Part shown: piece after piece, positions 1 to 7,779 of the stretch
How positions within the stretch are numbered: position 1 is the stretch's first letter
Layout: each line of letters begins with the position of its first letter
Source of the DNA: Bacteroidia bacterium
Lineage (GTDB): Bacteria; Bacteroidota; Bacteroidia; Flavobacteriales; Flavobacteriaceae
Direction: 5' to 3'
NCBI GenBank assembly: GCA_030430385.1
Contig: JAUIFO010000008.1
Location: 1-64,000, forward strand
Length of the DNA stretch: 64,000 nucleotides
Translations under genes and position numbers: made by a program
Notes under the pieces: model-generated
Seen by the model: the letters and a program-made list of their open reading frames with translations, nothing else
Database searches by the model: none
What the model was told of the DNA's origin: nothing

Positions 1-34
1 GTACAGCTAATTAATGCTTGGTGTTTTTATTTGG

Positions 35-62
35 AAACCGCTCTAATCGAGCGGTTTTTTTT
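35..62 (+). terminator. Rho-independent terminator
   Basis: A 9-bp stem (AAACCGCTC with GAGCGGTTT) encloses a 5-base loop and runs into eight T residues. It would end transcription of a plus-strand gene lying before the window. The A-run on the 5' side is short, so it is mainly a plus-strand terminator. Confidence 0.85.
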
Positions 63-274
63 GTGCTATATTAGTAGCTCAATTTATTGATGTTTACTCT
101 TTATTTATTCTTTTTATGTATTTTTTGCACCCTATTTGTTGCCCAAATGCCTTAACGTCAATAGACATAAGGATAGTTAAATATTGTATTGGAAAGTAAC
201 TTAATTAGTTGACGAAGTAAAGCACTATACCTAAATCAAATAATTTTTGATAGGATATATAGCTATAGTTCAAT

Positions 275-2383
275 TTACAATAGTTTTTCGTCTTCTAAAG
301 TTCCTTTAAGTCTTTTGTGATTTTCCCAAAATTGTGTTTCTATTTTTTTAATAGTCTCTTCATATTTTGGATGACTTTGCAATCGCTTCAACAAAGGATC
401 TTCCTTCAAAAATAAGAGTACCCAATATTGAAAATCATCTTGTAAACCGAATTCAGCATAAGCTTCTATAGCTTTATCTGGTTCATTCTTATAAAGGTAA
501 AGTACCGCTAAACCAGCCTCTTTGTAAATGGATTCATCGTTTTCTAGATAGTCAATATATTTATTTAAGTATTGCTCTGCTTTCTTAGAAAATCCCATTT
601 TATCGTAAGTGTATGCGATCTTTATGTTTTCAGCAGGATAGAGGTCAATTTTATTGGTCGCTAGGAGGTCAATATACTTTTCATAATAAAGAAGTGCATT
701 CGTATAATCTTCTTGAAAGTAATACATCTTAGCCAATTCTTGAGTGATATCAGTACGTGTGGTATCTTTTTTCCACTCTATAAGCATCTTATGGGTCAAG
801 GCTTTTAAATCTTTGTCATTGGCATAATCTATAAAGTTCTTCAAATAAGGCGTGTAAGGATTACTAGGATTGTACTTCAAAGATTCTTCAATATATTCAG
901 ACGCTTTTTTTGCAAAACCATTTTGTACTAAAGCATTACTCAAGTGCAAATAGATATAACTCTTAGATACAGAATCATTAGCTTCAATATTCAATTTCAT
1001 TCCTTTTAATGCATACGTGAGATATTTATTGGTGTCAGGAACAACACGAGCATATAAATCAGATAGAATTAAAACTGCAGAAGACGCATTGGGATTGTAA
1101 TCTAGTGCTTTTTCCAAGTAAGGTATGGCTAACTTAAATTCGTTTATATTAATGTAATAAAGCGCTTTAGCAATGAGAGGTAATTCAGAAGTAGCATCAT
1201 ACAATAAGGCATTATCTGCATACTCATTTAAATTGTCTAAATACTTTTTTTCAATTTTATTTAGATCTAAATAATAGTAGCTAATAGCAATTTGAGCGTA
1301 AGCGTTGGCGTATTTTGAATCTTGCTCAATAGCCTTTTTAAAATTCAAGATGGCATTAAGCAATCCTGCTTCATTTTGTTCCTTTTGATTATCTAGTCCT
1401 TTTAAATAATAATCGTAAGCGATGATGTTTTCTGTAGGCTTTTTATCAATGAGCGCCAATTCTTTTGGTGTTACATTTGCTTCTATAGCGAATGCGATTT
1501 TTTTTGCAATGGTGTTTTGAAGCTCAAAAACATTATCCAATTGGTATTTGTATTGTTCAGACCAAATAGGACTGTCCTCATTGGCATCGATTAATTGAAT
1601 GCTTATAAGGACTTCATTGCCTATTTTCTGCCCACTACCTTCAATCAAATAGTTGACTTGTAATTCTTTAGCAATTTCTGAAACAGTTTTAGGGTTGTTT
1701 CTGTATTTTTCTGTAGAAGTTCTACTGATAACGCGTAAATCTTTGATTTTCTGAAGATTATTAAGTGAAGATTCCATAACCCCATTAATGAAATATAAAT
1801 TAGAATTGTCTTCACTTAAATTTTTGAAAGGTAAAAATGCAACGGACTTCTCTTTAGTTGTTTTAGATGGAGAAGACGTGAGTTTATCCTTAAAAAAGTA
1901 AACAATAGCTAGGATTGATAAGGTTGCGATTGCAATAATGTATCGATTAACATTTTTGTTTTTTATGGTAACTTCTTTCGTTTTAGCTTCATTTTTTTGT
2001 CCTTCATTCCATTCTTTTTCTTCTTTTTCTTCTTTTTCTTCTTCTTCTTTTTTGGCTTTTGTCTCACTCGGAGGATAACCATAATATTCGCGATAGCATT
2101 TTGTAAAATATGAAGGATTGCTGAAGCCAACTTCAAATGAAATTTCAGAAGCTGTCAATTCAGTTTCTAGTAATAATGCTGAAGCTTTTTGTAAACGTAT
2201 TTCTCTGATAAACTGACTAGCAGATAAATGGGTTTGCTTTTTTATTTTTCTAAGTAAACTTGAACGACTCATATGCATGAGATCTGCTAACTCAGAAACA
2301 CCAAATTGCTCATTAGAAATATGGTCTAAAACAATGGATTTAGCTTCAGATAAAAATGAATTAGATGTATTACTCTTCGTCAT
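275..2383 (-). CDS. Membrane-anchored AraC-type regulator with TolB-like and TPR domains
   Basis: The N-terminus carries a complete AraC-family double helix-turn-helix (about residues 20-110; typical GFSNPSYFTKCYREYYGYPP segment). A Lys/Glu-rich linker follows, then one transmembrane helix (about residues 146-164). The rest should be periplasmic: a TolB-like domain of the kind found in CadC-like regulators and adenylate cyclases (begins near SVAFLPFKNLSED), then several TPR-like helical repeats to the C-terminus. The layout is a one-component regulator with DNA-binding domain inside and sensor outside, like ToxR/CadC but with an AraC head. I chose the ATG at 2383 over one 14 codons upstream because it sits behind an A-rich leader and directly precedes the family-like N-terminus. 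It diverges from the operon starting at 2612 and is the obvious candidate to control it; the ligand is unknown. Confidence 0.85.
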   Translation of the reverse strand: MTKSNTSNSFLSEAKSIVLDHISNEQFGVSELADLMHMSRSSLLRKIKKQTHLSASQFIREIRLQKASALLLETELTASEISFEVGFSNPSYFTKCYREYYGYPPSETKAKKEEEEKEEKEEKEWNEGQKNEAKTKEVTIKNKNVNRYIIAIATLSILAIVYFFKDKLTSSPSKTTKEKSVAFLPFKNLSEDNSNLYFINGVMESSLNNLQKIKDLRVISRTSTEKYRNNPKTVSEIAKELQVNYLIEGSGQKIGNEVLISIQLIDANEDSPIWSEQYKYQLDNVFELQNTIAKKIAFAIEANVTPKELALIDKKPTENIIAYDYYLKGLDNQKEQNEAGLLNAILNFKKAIEQDSKYANAYAQIAISYYYLDLNKIEKKYLDNLNEYADNALLYDATSELPLIAKALYYININEFKLAIPYLEKALDYNPNASSAVLILSDLYARVVPDTNKYLTYALKGMKLNIEANDSVSKSYIYLHLSNALVQNGFAKKASEYIEESLKYNPSNPYTPYLKNFIDYANDKDLKALTHKMLIEWKKDTTRTDITQELAKMYYFQEDYTNALLYYEKYIDLLATNKIDLYPAENIKIAYTYDKMGFSKKAEQYLNKYIDYLENDESIYKEAGLAVLYLYKNEPDKAIEAYAEFGLQDDFQYWVLLFLKEDPLLKRLQSHPKYEETIKKIETQFWENHKRLKGTLEDEKLL
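2011..2053. repeat. In-frame Lys/Glu simple repeat inside the AraC-type regulator
   Basis: On the plus strand this is a pyrimidine tract of about three 9-bp units (like TTCTTTTTC) followed by TTC triplets. It encodes the charged linker between HTH and membrane helix. Whole-unit slippage would change linker length without shifting the frame. Confidence 0.6.
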
Positions 2384-2468
2384 TTTTTTACGTAATAGCA
2401 ACGAAGATAAGTAAAATTTAAACACAATTTTTTAAATCCTATTTTTCAGAATTTATTTTGAATTGCGC

Positions 2469-2506
2469 CATAATTTATAGTCTTGCTGCATAATTTATAG
2501 TCTTGC
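2469..2506. promoter_or_regulatory. Tandem 20-bp-period repeat, candidate operator
   Basis: The 18-base string cataatttatagtcttgc occurs twice (2469-2486 and 2489-2506) with a period of 20 bp, close to two helical turns. It lies between the divergent AraC-type regulator and the 2612 operon. AraC-family proteins commonly bind tandem direct repeats spaced this way, so it is a likely binding site for the neighbouring regulator. Function is inferred; the repeat itself is seen directly. Confidence 0.6.
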
Positions 2507-2611
2507 GTAAAACTTCATAACTCTTGATTCATAACTATTTACTGTTGCTTCAAGGTTGATCGCATCTTTGTATCATCAATCTGAAACAATAATTCTTAAA
2601 AACTTAAAATC

Positions 2612-3196
2612 ATGAAAAGATCAATCACAATTCAACTCATATGTTTGACTATCATAAGTGTAATGTCAATGTTATTAACATCATGTACACAAAAAAGTGG
2701 AGCGAATAACACAATAACCAATTCTAAAGAGAATGTAACTAAGCCAAGTCAAGATATTCATGAAGCAATAATCATGAATAATTTCAAAGTTGTAAAACAA
2801 CATATTGAAGCAGGCTCAGACATCAATACAATTGAAACCATGAGTGGTTCTACACCTTTATTAACAGCAGTGACTTTTAACAGACCTAAAATTGTTACGG
2901 AATTATTAAAAGCAAAAGTAGATCTGTCAATTAAAAATAATGATGGTAGTACAGCTTTACACACTGCTGCATTTTTTGGAAGAATAGAAATGGTAAAGCA
3001 ATTGTTAGATGCTGGAGCAGATAAAACTATTAAAAATAATTTCAACGCAACACCTAGAGAAATTGTATTAGGTGAATTTTCAGAAATGAAACCTGTCTAT
3101 GAAATGCTGATAATGCAATTACAGCCAATGGGCTTTACTTTAGATCTTGTCGAAGTAGAAAAGGCAAGACCAGTTATAGCAATGATGTTACAATAA
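2612..3196 (+). CDS. Ankyrin-repeat lipoprotein
   Basis: A signal peptide with lipobox LTSC puts the lipid-modified cysteine at residue 25. The rest has about three ankyrin repeats between residues 50 and 145, with recognisable cores such as GSTPLLTAVTFNRPKIVTEL and GSTALHTAAFFGRIEMVKQL. Ankyrin repeats bind proteins, so an envelope scaffold or inhibitor role is plausible; no catalytic domain is visible. It is the first gene after the divergent AraC-type regulator and starts a same-strand run continuing to 7380, with 31 bp to the next gene. The specific function is not known. Confidence 0.8.
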   Translation: MKRSITIQLICLTIISVMSMLLTSCTQKSGANNTITNSKENVTKPSQDIHEAIIMNNFKVVKQHIEAGSDINTIETMSGSTPLLTAVTFNRPKIVTELLKAKVDLSIKNNDGSTALHTAAFFGRIEMVKQLLDAGADKTIKNNFNATPREIVLGEFSEMKPVYEMLIMQLQPMGFTLDLVEVEKARPVIAMMLQ

Positions 3197-3227
3197 AAAT
3201 TAGTAAACGAATCTTAAATTCTATATT

Positions 3228-4340
3228 ATGAAAACTGAAAGACGATACGACATCGATTGGCTAAGAGTTATAGCCATAGCACTTCTGTTAATATATCATA
3301 TTGCAATTGTGTTTCAACCTTGGGCTATGCTTATAGGTTTCATGAGAAGCGATGAAATTTCTACTGCAATATGGCAACCAATGACTATGTTAAATGTATG
3401 GCGAATACCAATACTTTTTTATGTGTCTGGTATGGGTGTGTATTTTGCTTTGAGAAAACGTAATAATATAGAATTACTTAAAGAACGTGCAAGACGAATA
3501 TTACTACCATTTTTGTTTGGTTTTGTGGCTATCACTCCATTACACATGTTTGTATTTCAAGAGTATTATAATATAGGTTTGAGCTACTATCCACATATGG
3601 GACACCTATGGTTTTTAGGCAATATTTTTATTTATGTACTTATTGGACTTCCTATTTTTTATGGAATAAAAAAAGGTGCGTTTTCAAAACTGACATCTTT
3701 TTTAACGCGATTATTTAATAATCCACTAGGCTTATTATCTGTTAATGTGTTTTTTGTTGCAGAAGTATTACTATTTCAACCCAAACCTTTTGCAATGTAT
3801 GCTGAGACTTGGCATGGTTTTGTAATTGGCTTGTTAGCGTTCTTTTTCGGTTTCCTTTTTATGACTACCGGAAAAGTGTTTTGGAATAGCGTAAAACAAT
3901 GGAAATGGCTTTTTCTTGGACTAGCGGCTATTCTATATACATTAAGATATGTAATCTTCACTTCGGAAGGGCCTTTAAACGAAGCGCCATTATACTTAAT
4001 TTCTATTGAGAGTAATAGTTGGATCTTCTCAATATTTGGATTCTGTTATCAATACCTAAACAAGCCATGTAAGATTTTATCCTATTTGAGTAAAGCAGCA
4101 TATCCTGTATATATCATACATATGATAATTCTTTATTTGGCTGCAAAATTGATACTGCCATTACACTTACCTGCACTAATGGCGTTTGCTCTAATAACAT
4201 TGATCACATTTATTGGATGCTATTTACTTTATGAGTTTTTGATAAGAAGGATACCTATTCTTAGACCATTGTTTGGTTTAAACTTGAACCTGAATAGGAC
4301 AGAAGTAGACCGTAAAAAAGTGATTGTAAATAAAGCATAA
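3228..4340 (+). CDS. Acyltransferase 3 family membrane protein (MdoC/OpgC-like)
   Basis: It begins with the hallmark N-terminus of acyltransferase family 3 (RRYDIDWLRVIAIALLLIYH, with the conserved Asp, Arg and His) and has about ten hydrophobic segments over 370 residues, the usual length. Members move acyl groups (acetyl, succinyl) onto sugars or lipids at the inner membrane; MdoC succinylates periplasmic glucans. The acceptor cannot be read from sequence. It is second in the 2612 run. Confidence 0.8.
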   Translation: MKTERRYDIDWLRVIAIALLLIYHIAIVFQPWAMLIGFMRSDEISTAIWQPMTMLNVWRIPILFYVSGMGVYFALRKRNNIELLKERARRILLPFLFGFVAITPLHMFVFQEYYNIGLSYYPHMGHLWFLGNIFIYVLIGLPIFYGIKKGAFSKLTSFLTRLFNNPLGLLSVNVFFVAEVLLFQPKPFAMYAETWHGFVIGLLAFFFGFLFMTTGKVFWNSVKQWKWLFLGLAAILYTLRYVIFTSEGPLNEAPLYLISIESNSWIFSIFGFCYQYLNKPCKILSYLSKAAYPVYIIHMIILYLAAKLILPLHLPALMAFALITLITFIGCYLLYEFLIRRIPILRPLFGLNLNLNRTEVDRKKVIVNKA

Positions 4341-4393
4341 TAGGTTAGTTGAAATTTAAAATCTTAGTAATAAAAAATTAAAAAAACAGAATA

Positions 4394-4861
4394 ATGAAGA
4401 CTAATAAAATCAGTTCAGATGCAAAGCAAACAAAACAAAAAAAACATCCGTTTTGGAGTTTTTTTTGGCTAACATTTCTTGTCGTTTCTCTTGGCTATGC
4501 GTGGTACTCATTTTATGCACCATCTAATGAGATTAACTGGGTAACTGTTTCTAACAAGGAATCGCTTATCGACAATTCAGATAAATACGCTTTAGTTTTT
4601 TTTACGGCAGAGTGGTGTTCACCTTGTCGTATAATGAAACGTGAAGTATTTGCTGACCAAAATATTGAAGCGATTATAAATTCAAAGTTTAAAGCCATAG
4701 AGATTGATATCGATAACCCTGAAACTAAAGAAATTGTAAATCAATACAACGTAAATGCGACACCAACCACAATGCTTTTAGATGCTGAAGGAAAGGTTAT
4801 TAAAACCATTGTTGGCAAAATTGAAAAGGATGAATTTCTTGAGATGCTTCTAAAAATTTAA
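4394..4861 (+). CDS. Membrane-anchored thioredoxin-like protein
   Basis: One N-terminal hydrophobic segment (about residues 20-40) anchors a thioredoxin fold. The active-site motif WCSPC is at residues 74-78, and a cis-proline loop (ATPT) follows near residue 127. Together they indicate a thiol-disulfide oxidoreductase facing the periplasm. At 155 residues it is a minimal version of the family. It starts 53 bp after the acyltransferase gene and ends 3 bp before the next gene. Its electron donor is not evident nearby. Confidence 0.85.
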   Translation: MKTNKISSDAKQTKQKKHPFWSFFWLTFLVVSLGYAWYSFYAPSNEINWVTVSNKESLIDNSDKYALVFFTAEWCSPCRIMKREVFADQNIEAIINSKFKAIEIDIDNPETKEIVNQYNVNATPTTMLLDAEGKVIKTIVGKIEKDEFLEMLLKI

Positions 4862-4864
4862 CCA

Positions 4865-5485
4865 ATGAAAAAACAAAAAATTATGAAATCTATTAAAATG
4901 AAAAATCAATTAATCATACTATTTGTCTTGACGATTCTTTTTGCATGTAACAACAAAACTGAATCTGGCATAACCCAACAACCAACGCTAACCGATTATA
5001 CTATAGGTGAGAAATGGGTTTGGAAATATAAAGGCGTGACTACCGAAGGAGAAGTACGTTCAGATGGAACAGACACAAGAGAAATAGTGAATTTTAGAGA
5101 TGCGCTAGGTATGACTATTGGCAAGGATACCATTCCAGTTGCCGACATCGTCAAGCCAGATGAAAGTAAAACACCAAAATACGACTGGCCTCTTGAGGTA
5201 GGTAAAAAATGGAAATATGAAAACAATTGGACAAGTCAAGATGGAACTACAGGAAGCCAAAGTCAACATGCTGAAGTACTATCCTACCAAGAAGAAACAG
5301 TAGAAGCTGGAACATTTATGGCCTATACAATCAAATACACTGGTAAAACCACAAATTCTAGAGGATATAGCGCAGATGAAACAGAAGTTTGGTTATATGC
5401 ACCTGCTGTAAAAAATTTCATCAAACTCATTCAAGATCAAGGTGATTTTCACTATGTAGAGGAGTTAATCGAATATTCAAAGTAA
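4865..5485 (+). CDS. Hypothetical lipoprotein
   Basis: A hydrophobic N-terminus ends in a lipobox (LFAC, Cys28 counted from the first ATG). The mature part is rich in Trp, Thr and charged residues and looks like a beta-rich secreted domain; I recognise no family. Alternative ATGs at 4883 and 4898 are in frame. The 4883 start gives MKSIKMK, the same N-terminus as the next gene, and may be the true one. It is closely linked to the thioredoxin gene (3 bp). Confidence 0.65.
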   Translation: MKKQKIMKSIKMKNQLIILFVLTILFACNNKTESGITQQPTLTDYTIGEKWVWKYKGVTTEGEVRSDGTDTREIVNFRDALGMTIGKDTIPVADIVKPDESKTPKYDWPLEVGKKWKYENNWTSQDGTTGSQSQHAEVLSYQEETVEAGTFMAYTIKYTGKTTNSRGYSADETEVWLYAPAVKNFIKLIQDQGDFHYVEELIEYSK

Positions 5486-5561
5486 ATAGAATAATATCAT
5501 TTAAAATAAAAATTCATCAACACGTGCTAAGCGGAGTTGAATCATCAAAAAACGAACAATT

Positions 5562-6179
5562 ATGAAATCAATTAAAATGAAAACAATCAAAACACAAATT
5601 GTATTAAAAATGGCTTGTATAGCCTTTGCATTAGTATCGAGTATAACCAATGCACAAAACGCAAATCAAGACACAGCAACGCAAAGAGAAGGTTTTATCT
5701 TCGAATTTGTAGTAGGAGGAGGTATTATCAGTTTAGAAGATAGTGCTGGTATTCAAACATTTGACAAATCTCAAGGTGCATTCAGTTTTCCAGATCTAAA
5801 ATTTGGCTACATGCTAAATAAAAGATTAGCCATTACGGTCGCTTTACCAGGAAATATATATGAATTTCAAGATCACGACAGACACTTTGGAGGAATTATT
5901 CCATCTGTGCAATATTGGGTAAAAGATCGTTGGTGGATTCATGGCGGAATAGGTTTAGGAATAGATGCACCAGCATTATATGATATCAAAGATGATGTTA
6001 ATGACGATTGGAACTTTGGTTGTGCTGTTAAGGCAAGCACAGGATATGAAGTTTACAAGAAGAACAACTTTGCACTTAATGTTCAGACGAATCTTGTTCT
6101 TGGTCGTGCATTTTTAGATGGAGATGCACATAGAGATGCGGTAACCTTTAATGTAGGGTTAGGATTTAGCTGGTTATAG
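5562..6179 (+). CDS. Putative outer-membrane beta-barrel protein
   Basis: A signal peptide ends near NAQNANQ, and the 205-residue protein has alternating strands with Gly/aromatic patterns. Its C-terminus (TFNVGLGFSWL) is typical of small outer-membrane barrels. No specific family is identified. Its N-terminus MKSIKMKTIK repeats that of the upstream lipoprotein gene. It is 76 bp downstream in the same orientation and probably shares the transcript. Confidence 0.65.
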   Translation: MKSIKMKTIKTQIVLKMACIAFALVSSITNAQNANQDTATQREGFIFEFVVGGGIISLEDSAGIQTFDKSQGAFSFPDLKFGYMLNKRLAITVALPGNIYEFQDHDRHFGGIIPSVQYWVKDRWWIHGGIGLGIDAPALYDIKDDVNDDWNFGCAVKASTGYEVYKKNNFALNVQTNLVLGRAFLDGDAHRDAVTFNVGLGFSWL

Positions 6180-6215
6180 ACATAAATATATTTAACTAAT
6201 AAATTTAAATAATCT

Positions 6216-6908
6216 ATGATTGTAAATACAGAACAGAAAAACTTAATTAAGACTGCTAAAATAACTGGCTTATGGTATTTAATAATGGCCATTACAGGAA
6301 TTCTAGGGTTTATGGTCTTTCATTCTCAAATATTTGTGTCTGGAAACCCTGAACAAACGCTAACAAATTTAGCAGAATTAGAATCTACAGCAAGAATCAG
6401 GTTGCTATTAGAGTTTGCTATTGTAATATCTCAAGCACTTACCGCAGTTTGGTTTTTCAAATTATTTAAAGATATTTATGAATGGGAAGCTTGGACTCTA
6501 GGTATATGGGGAATGGTAAATGCTTTAGTCATTATGATAAGTGCAATTTCAATTGCCTCAGCAATAGGTATTGCAAATTCTGATATAAGTGCTATGGAGG
6601 ACAAAGTTTTACTAATTCAGGTTTTTCAAAATATAATTTTAAATGCTTGGGGTATTGGTGGTCTATTTTTTGGGTTATGGCTATTTCCTATGGGATACAT
6701 AGCTATCAAATCTAAAAGAATGCCTGTCTGGTTAGGAAGAGTTGTTATTATAGGTGGTGTAGGTTATGTGATTTCTACATTTATACGTTACTCTGGAATT
6801 GAATTTAGCTTGAATAAATACCTAATGATACCTGCAACCATTGGTGAATTTTGGATGATTGGTTATTTGTTAATTTTTGGAATAAGACCTAATTATGAGG
6901 AAAATTAA
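6216..6908 (+). CDS. DUF4386 family membrane protein
   Basis: This protein of 230 residues has about six transmembrane helices. The opening (KTAKITGLWYLIMAITGILG) and the GNPEQTLTNL loop match the DUF4386 family as I know it. The function of DUF4386 is not established. It is the sixth gene of the same-strand run that starts at 2612. Confidence 0.75.
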   Translation: MIVNTEQKNLIKTAKITGLWYLIMAITGILGFMVFHSQIFVSGNPEQTLTNLAELESTARIRLLLEFAIVISQALTAVWFFKLFKDIYEWEAWTLGIWGMVNALVIMISAISIASAIGIANSDISAMEDKVLLIQVFQNIILNAWGIGGLFFGLWLFPMGYIAIKSKRMPVWLGRVVIIGGVGYVISTFIRYSGIEFSLNKYLMIPATIGEFWMIGYLLIFGIRPNYEEN

Positions 6909-6942
6909 TTTAAAACACTAGATAAAAATTAAGAACGGACTT

Positions 6943-7380
6943 ATGAAAAAAAGAAAAATCATTTCAATATTACTTTTTATTGTTGGAGTTGTTTTGAGTA
7001 TTAGCTTTATATTAAAGGTTGAATTTCCTCAAGGATTTGAAGCATATTTTAAGCGTGAATACTACAACCAATTTGGTCCTTTAGCCATAAGTATTGAACT
7101 TTTAATAGCTAGCTATTATCTATTCATAAGGCATAAAAAAGCGAATTTTGCTTTAGCTCTTTTCGGATTTACCGCTTTACTAGATCCTCTTTTTAATCAG
7201 ATAGGTCTTTTTAACAGCACAGTGCCTTTATACGGAACAATGATTTTATCAATTTGTGCTATATTATGTCTGTGGTTAGCATTTATCAACATATTTAATT
7301 TAAAACGGCTCTCTTACTTGGCAACCATAATAAGTGTTATTTTAAGTGTTTTTGTTGAGTTATTTTTCAATTACTTATGA
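6943..7380 (+). CDS. Hypothetical four-helix membrane protein
   Basis: It encodes 145 residues with four clear hydrophobic segments, short loops and a KKRK start. I do not recognise a family. It lies 34 bp after the DUF4386 gene and is followed within 25 bp by a strong terminator, so it appears to be the last gene of the run that begins at 2612. Confidence 0.6.
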   Translation: MKKRKIISILLFIVGVVLSISFILKVEFPQGFEAYFKREYYNQFGPLAISIELLIASYYLFIRHKKANFALALFGFTALLDPLFNQIGLFNSTVPLYGTMILSICAILCLWLAFINIFNLKRLSYLATIISVILSVFVELFFNYL

Positions 7381-7403
7381 AAGCATTTACCAAAGAAGTC
7401 CCA

Positions 7404-7434
7404 AAAAAAGCAATATGTTACATATTGCTTTTTT
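7404..7434 (+). terminator. Strong (bidirectional) terminator
   Basis: AAAAGCAATATG pairs with CATATTGCTTTT around a three-base loop (TTA), with an A-run before and a T-run after. It ends the 2612-7380 run. The same hairpin overlaps the 3' end of the decayed minus-strand gene at 7418-7609, whose stop codon falls in the loop. Confidence 0.9.
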
Positions 7435-7609
7435 GTTTAGTACTCCAAACACCTGTTTTAGAAGTTTCTTCTGCATACTCTAAAAAGGATTTTGGTTTTC
7501 TACCTAGCACCTTTTCTACACCGTTAGTGATTGAAGAGCTAATATGAGCGTGTTACTTTTTTTGGTGCTCTGTAATTGAAGGTTCTAAATAATTTGTGAA
7601 GTTTTGAAT
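7418..7609 (-). pseudogene. Decayed C-terminus of an NmrA/SDR-type NAD(P)-binding protein
   Basis: The minus-strand frame reads IQNFTNYLEPSITEHQKK, then an in-frame TAA (7553-7555), then HAHISSSITNGVEKVLGRKP and an ending that includes KTGVWS. The block with VEKVLGRKP followed by TGVW near the C-terminus is what I know from NmrA-like/SDR NAD(P)-binding proteins, where it is uninterrupted. No start codon or Rossmann-fold glycine motif remains upstream, and the frame cannot be followed past about 7609. I read it as the remnant of a deleted gene. The family call is from memory; the interrupted frame is seen directly. Confidence 0.6.
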
Positions 7610-7779
7610 AACTATACTATAGTTTTCAAAAGACCTATACACAGATGTTGCTTTTTAATTTTATTATTGTATTTGTGTAGCATCTTTATAATGTTTAATG
7701 ACCTGAAATCATTGATGTTTTGTTTTTTTGAATAATAGTAGTAATTTGTAAGTAGCTGAATTAAGACCACAACATTGTT
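7610..7779. other. Intergenic leader of the PUL sensor gene
   Basis: Together with the pseudogene and terminator this completes a 399-bp gap without an intact gene. It is very AT-rich and must contain the promoter of the 7780 sensor gene. I see only an imperfect inverted repeat (TACACA at 7638-7643, TGTGTA at 7674-7679) and no convincing Bacteroidota promoter match. Confidence 0.4.

Noticed and set aside
2545..2570. Possible Bacteroidota promoter (GTTG then CATCTTTG) before the ankyrin gene
   Set aside because: The second box differs from TAnnTTTG at its first base and the spacing of about 15 bases is shorter than usual, so I did not list it as a promoter.
7638..7679. Inverted repeat TACACA/TGTGTA upstream of the PUL sensor gene
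   Set aside because: Only six bases with a 30-base spacer in AT-rich DNA; expected by chance.
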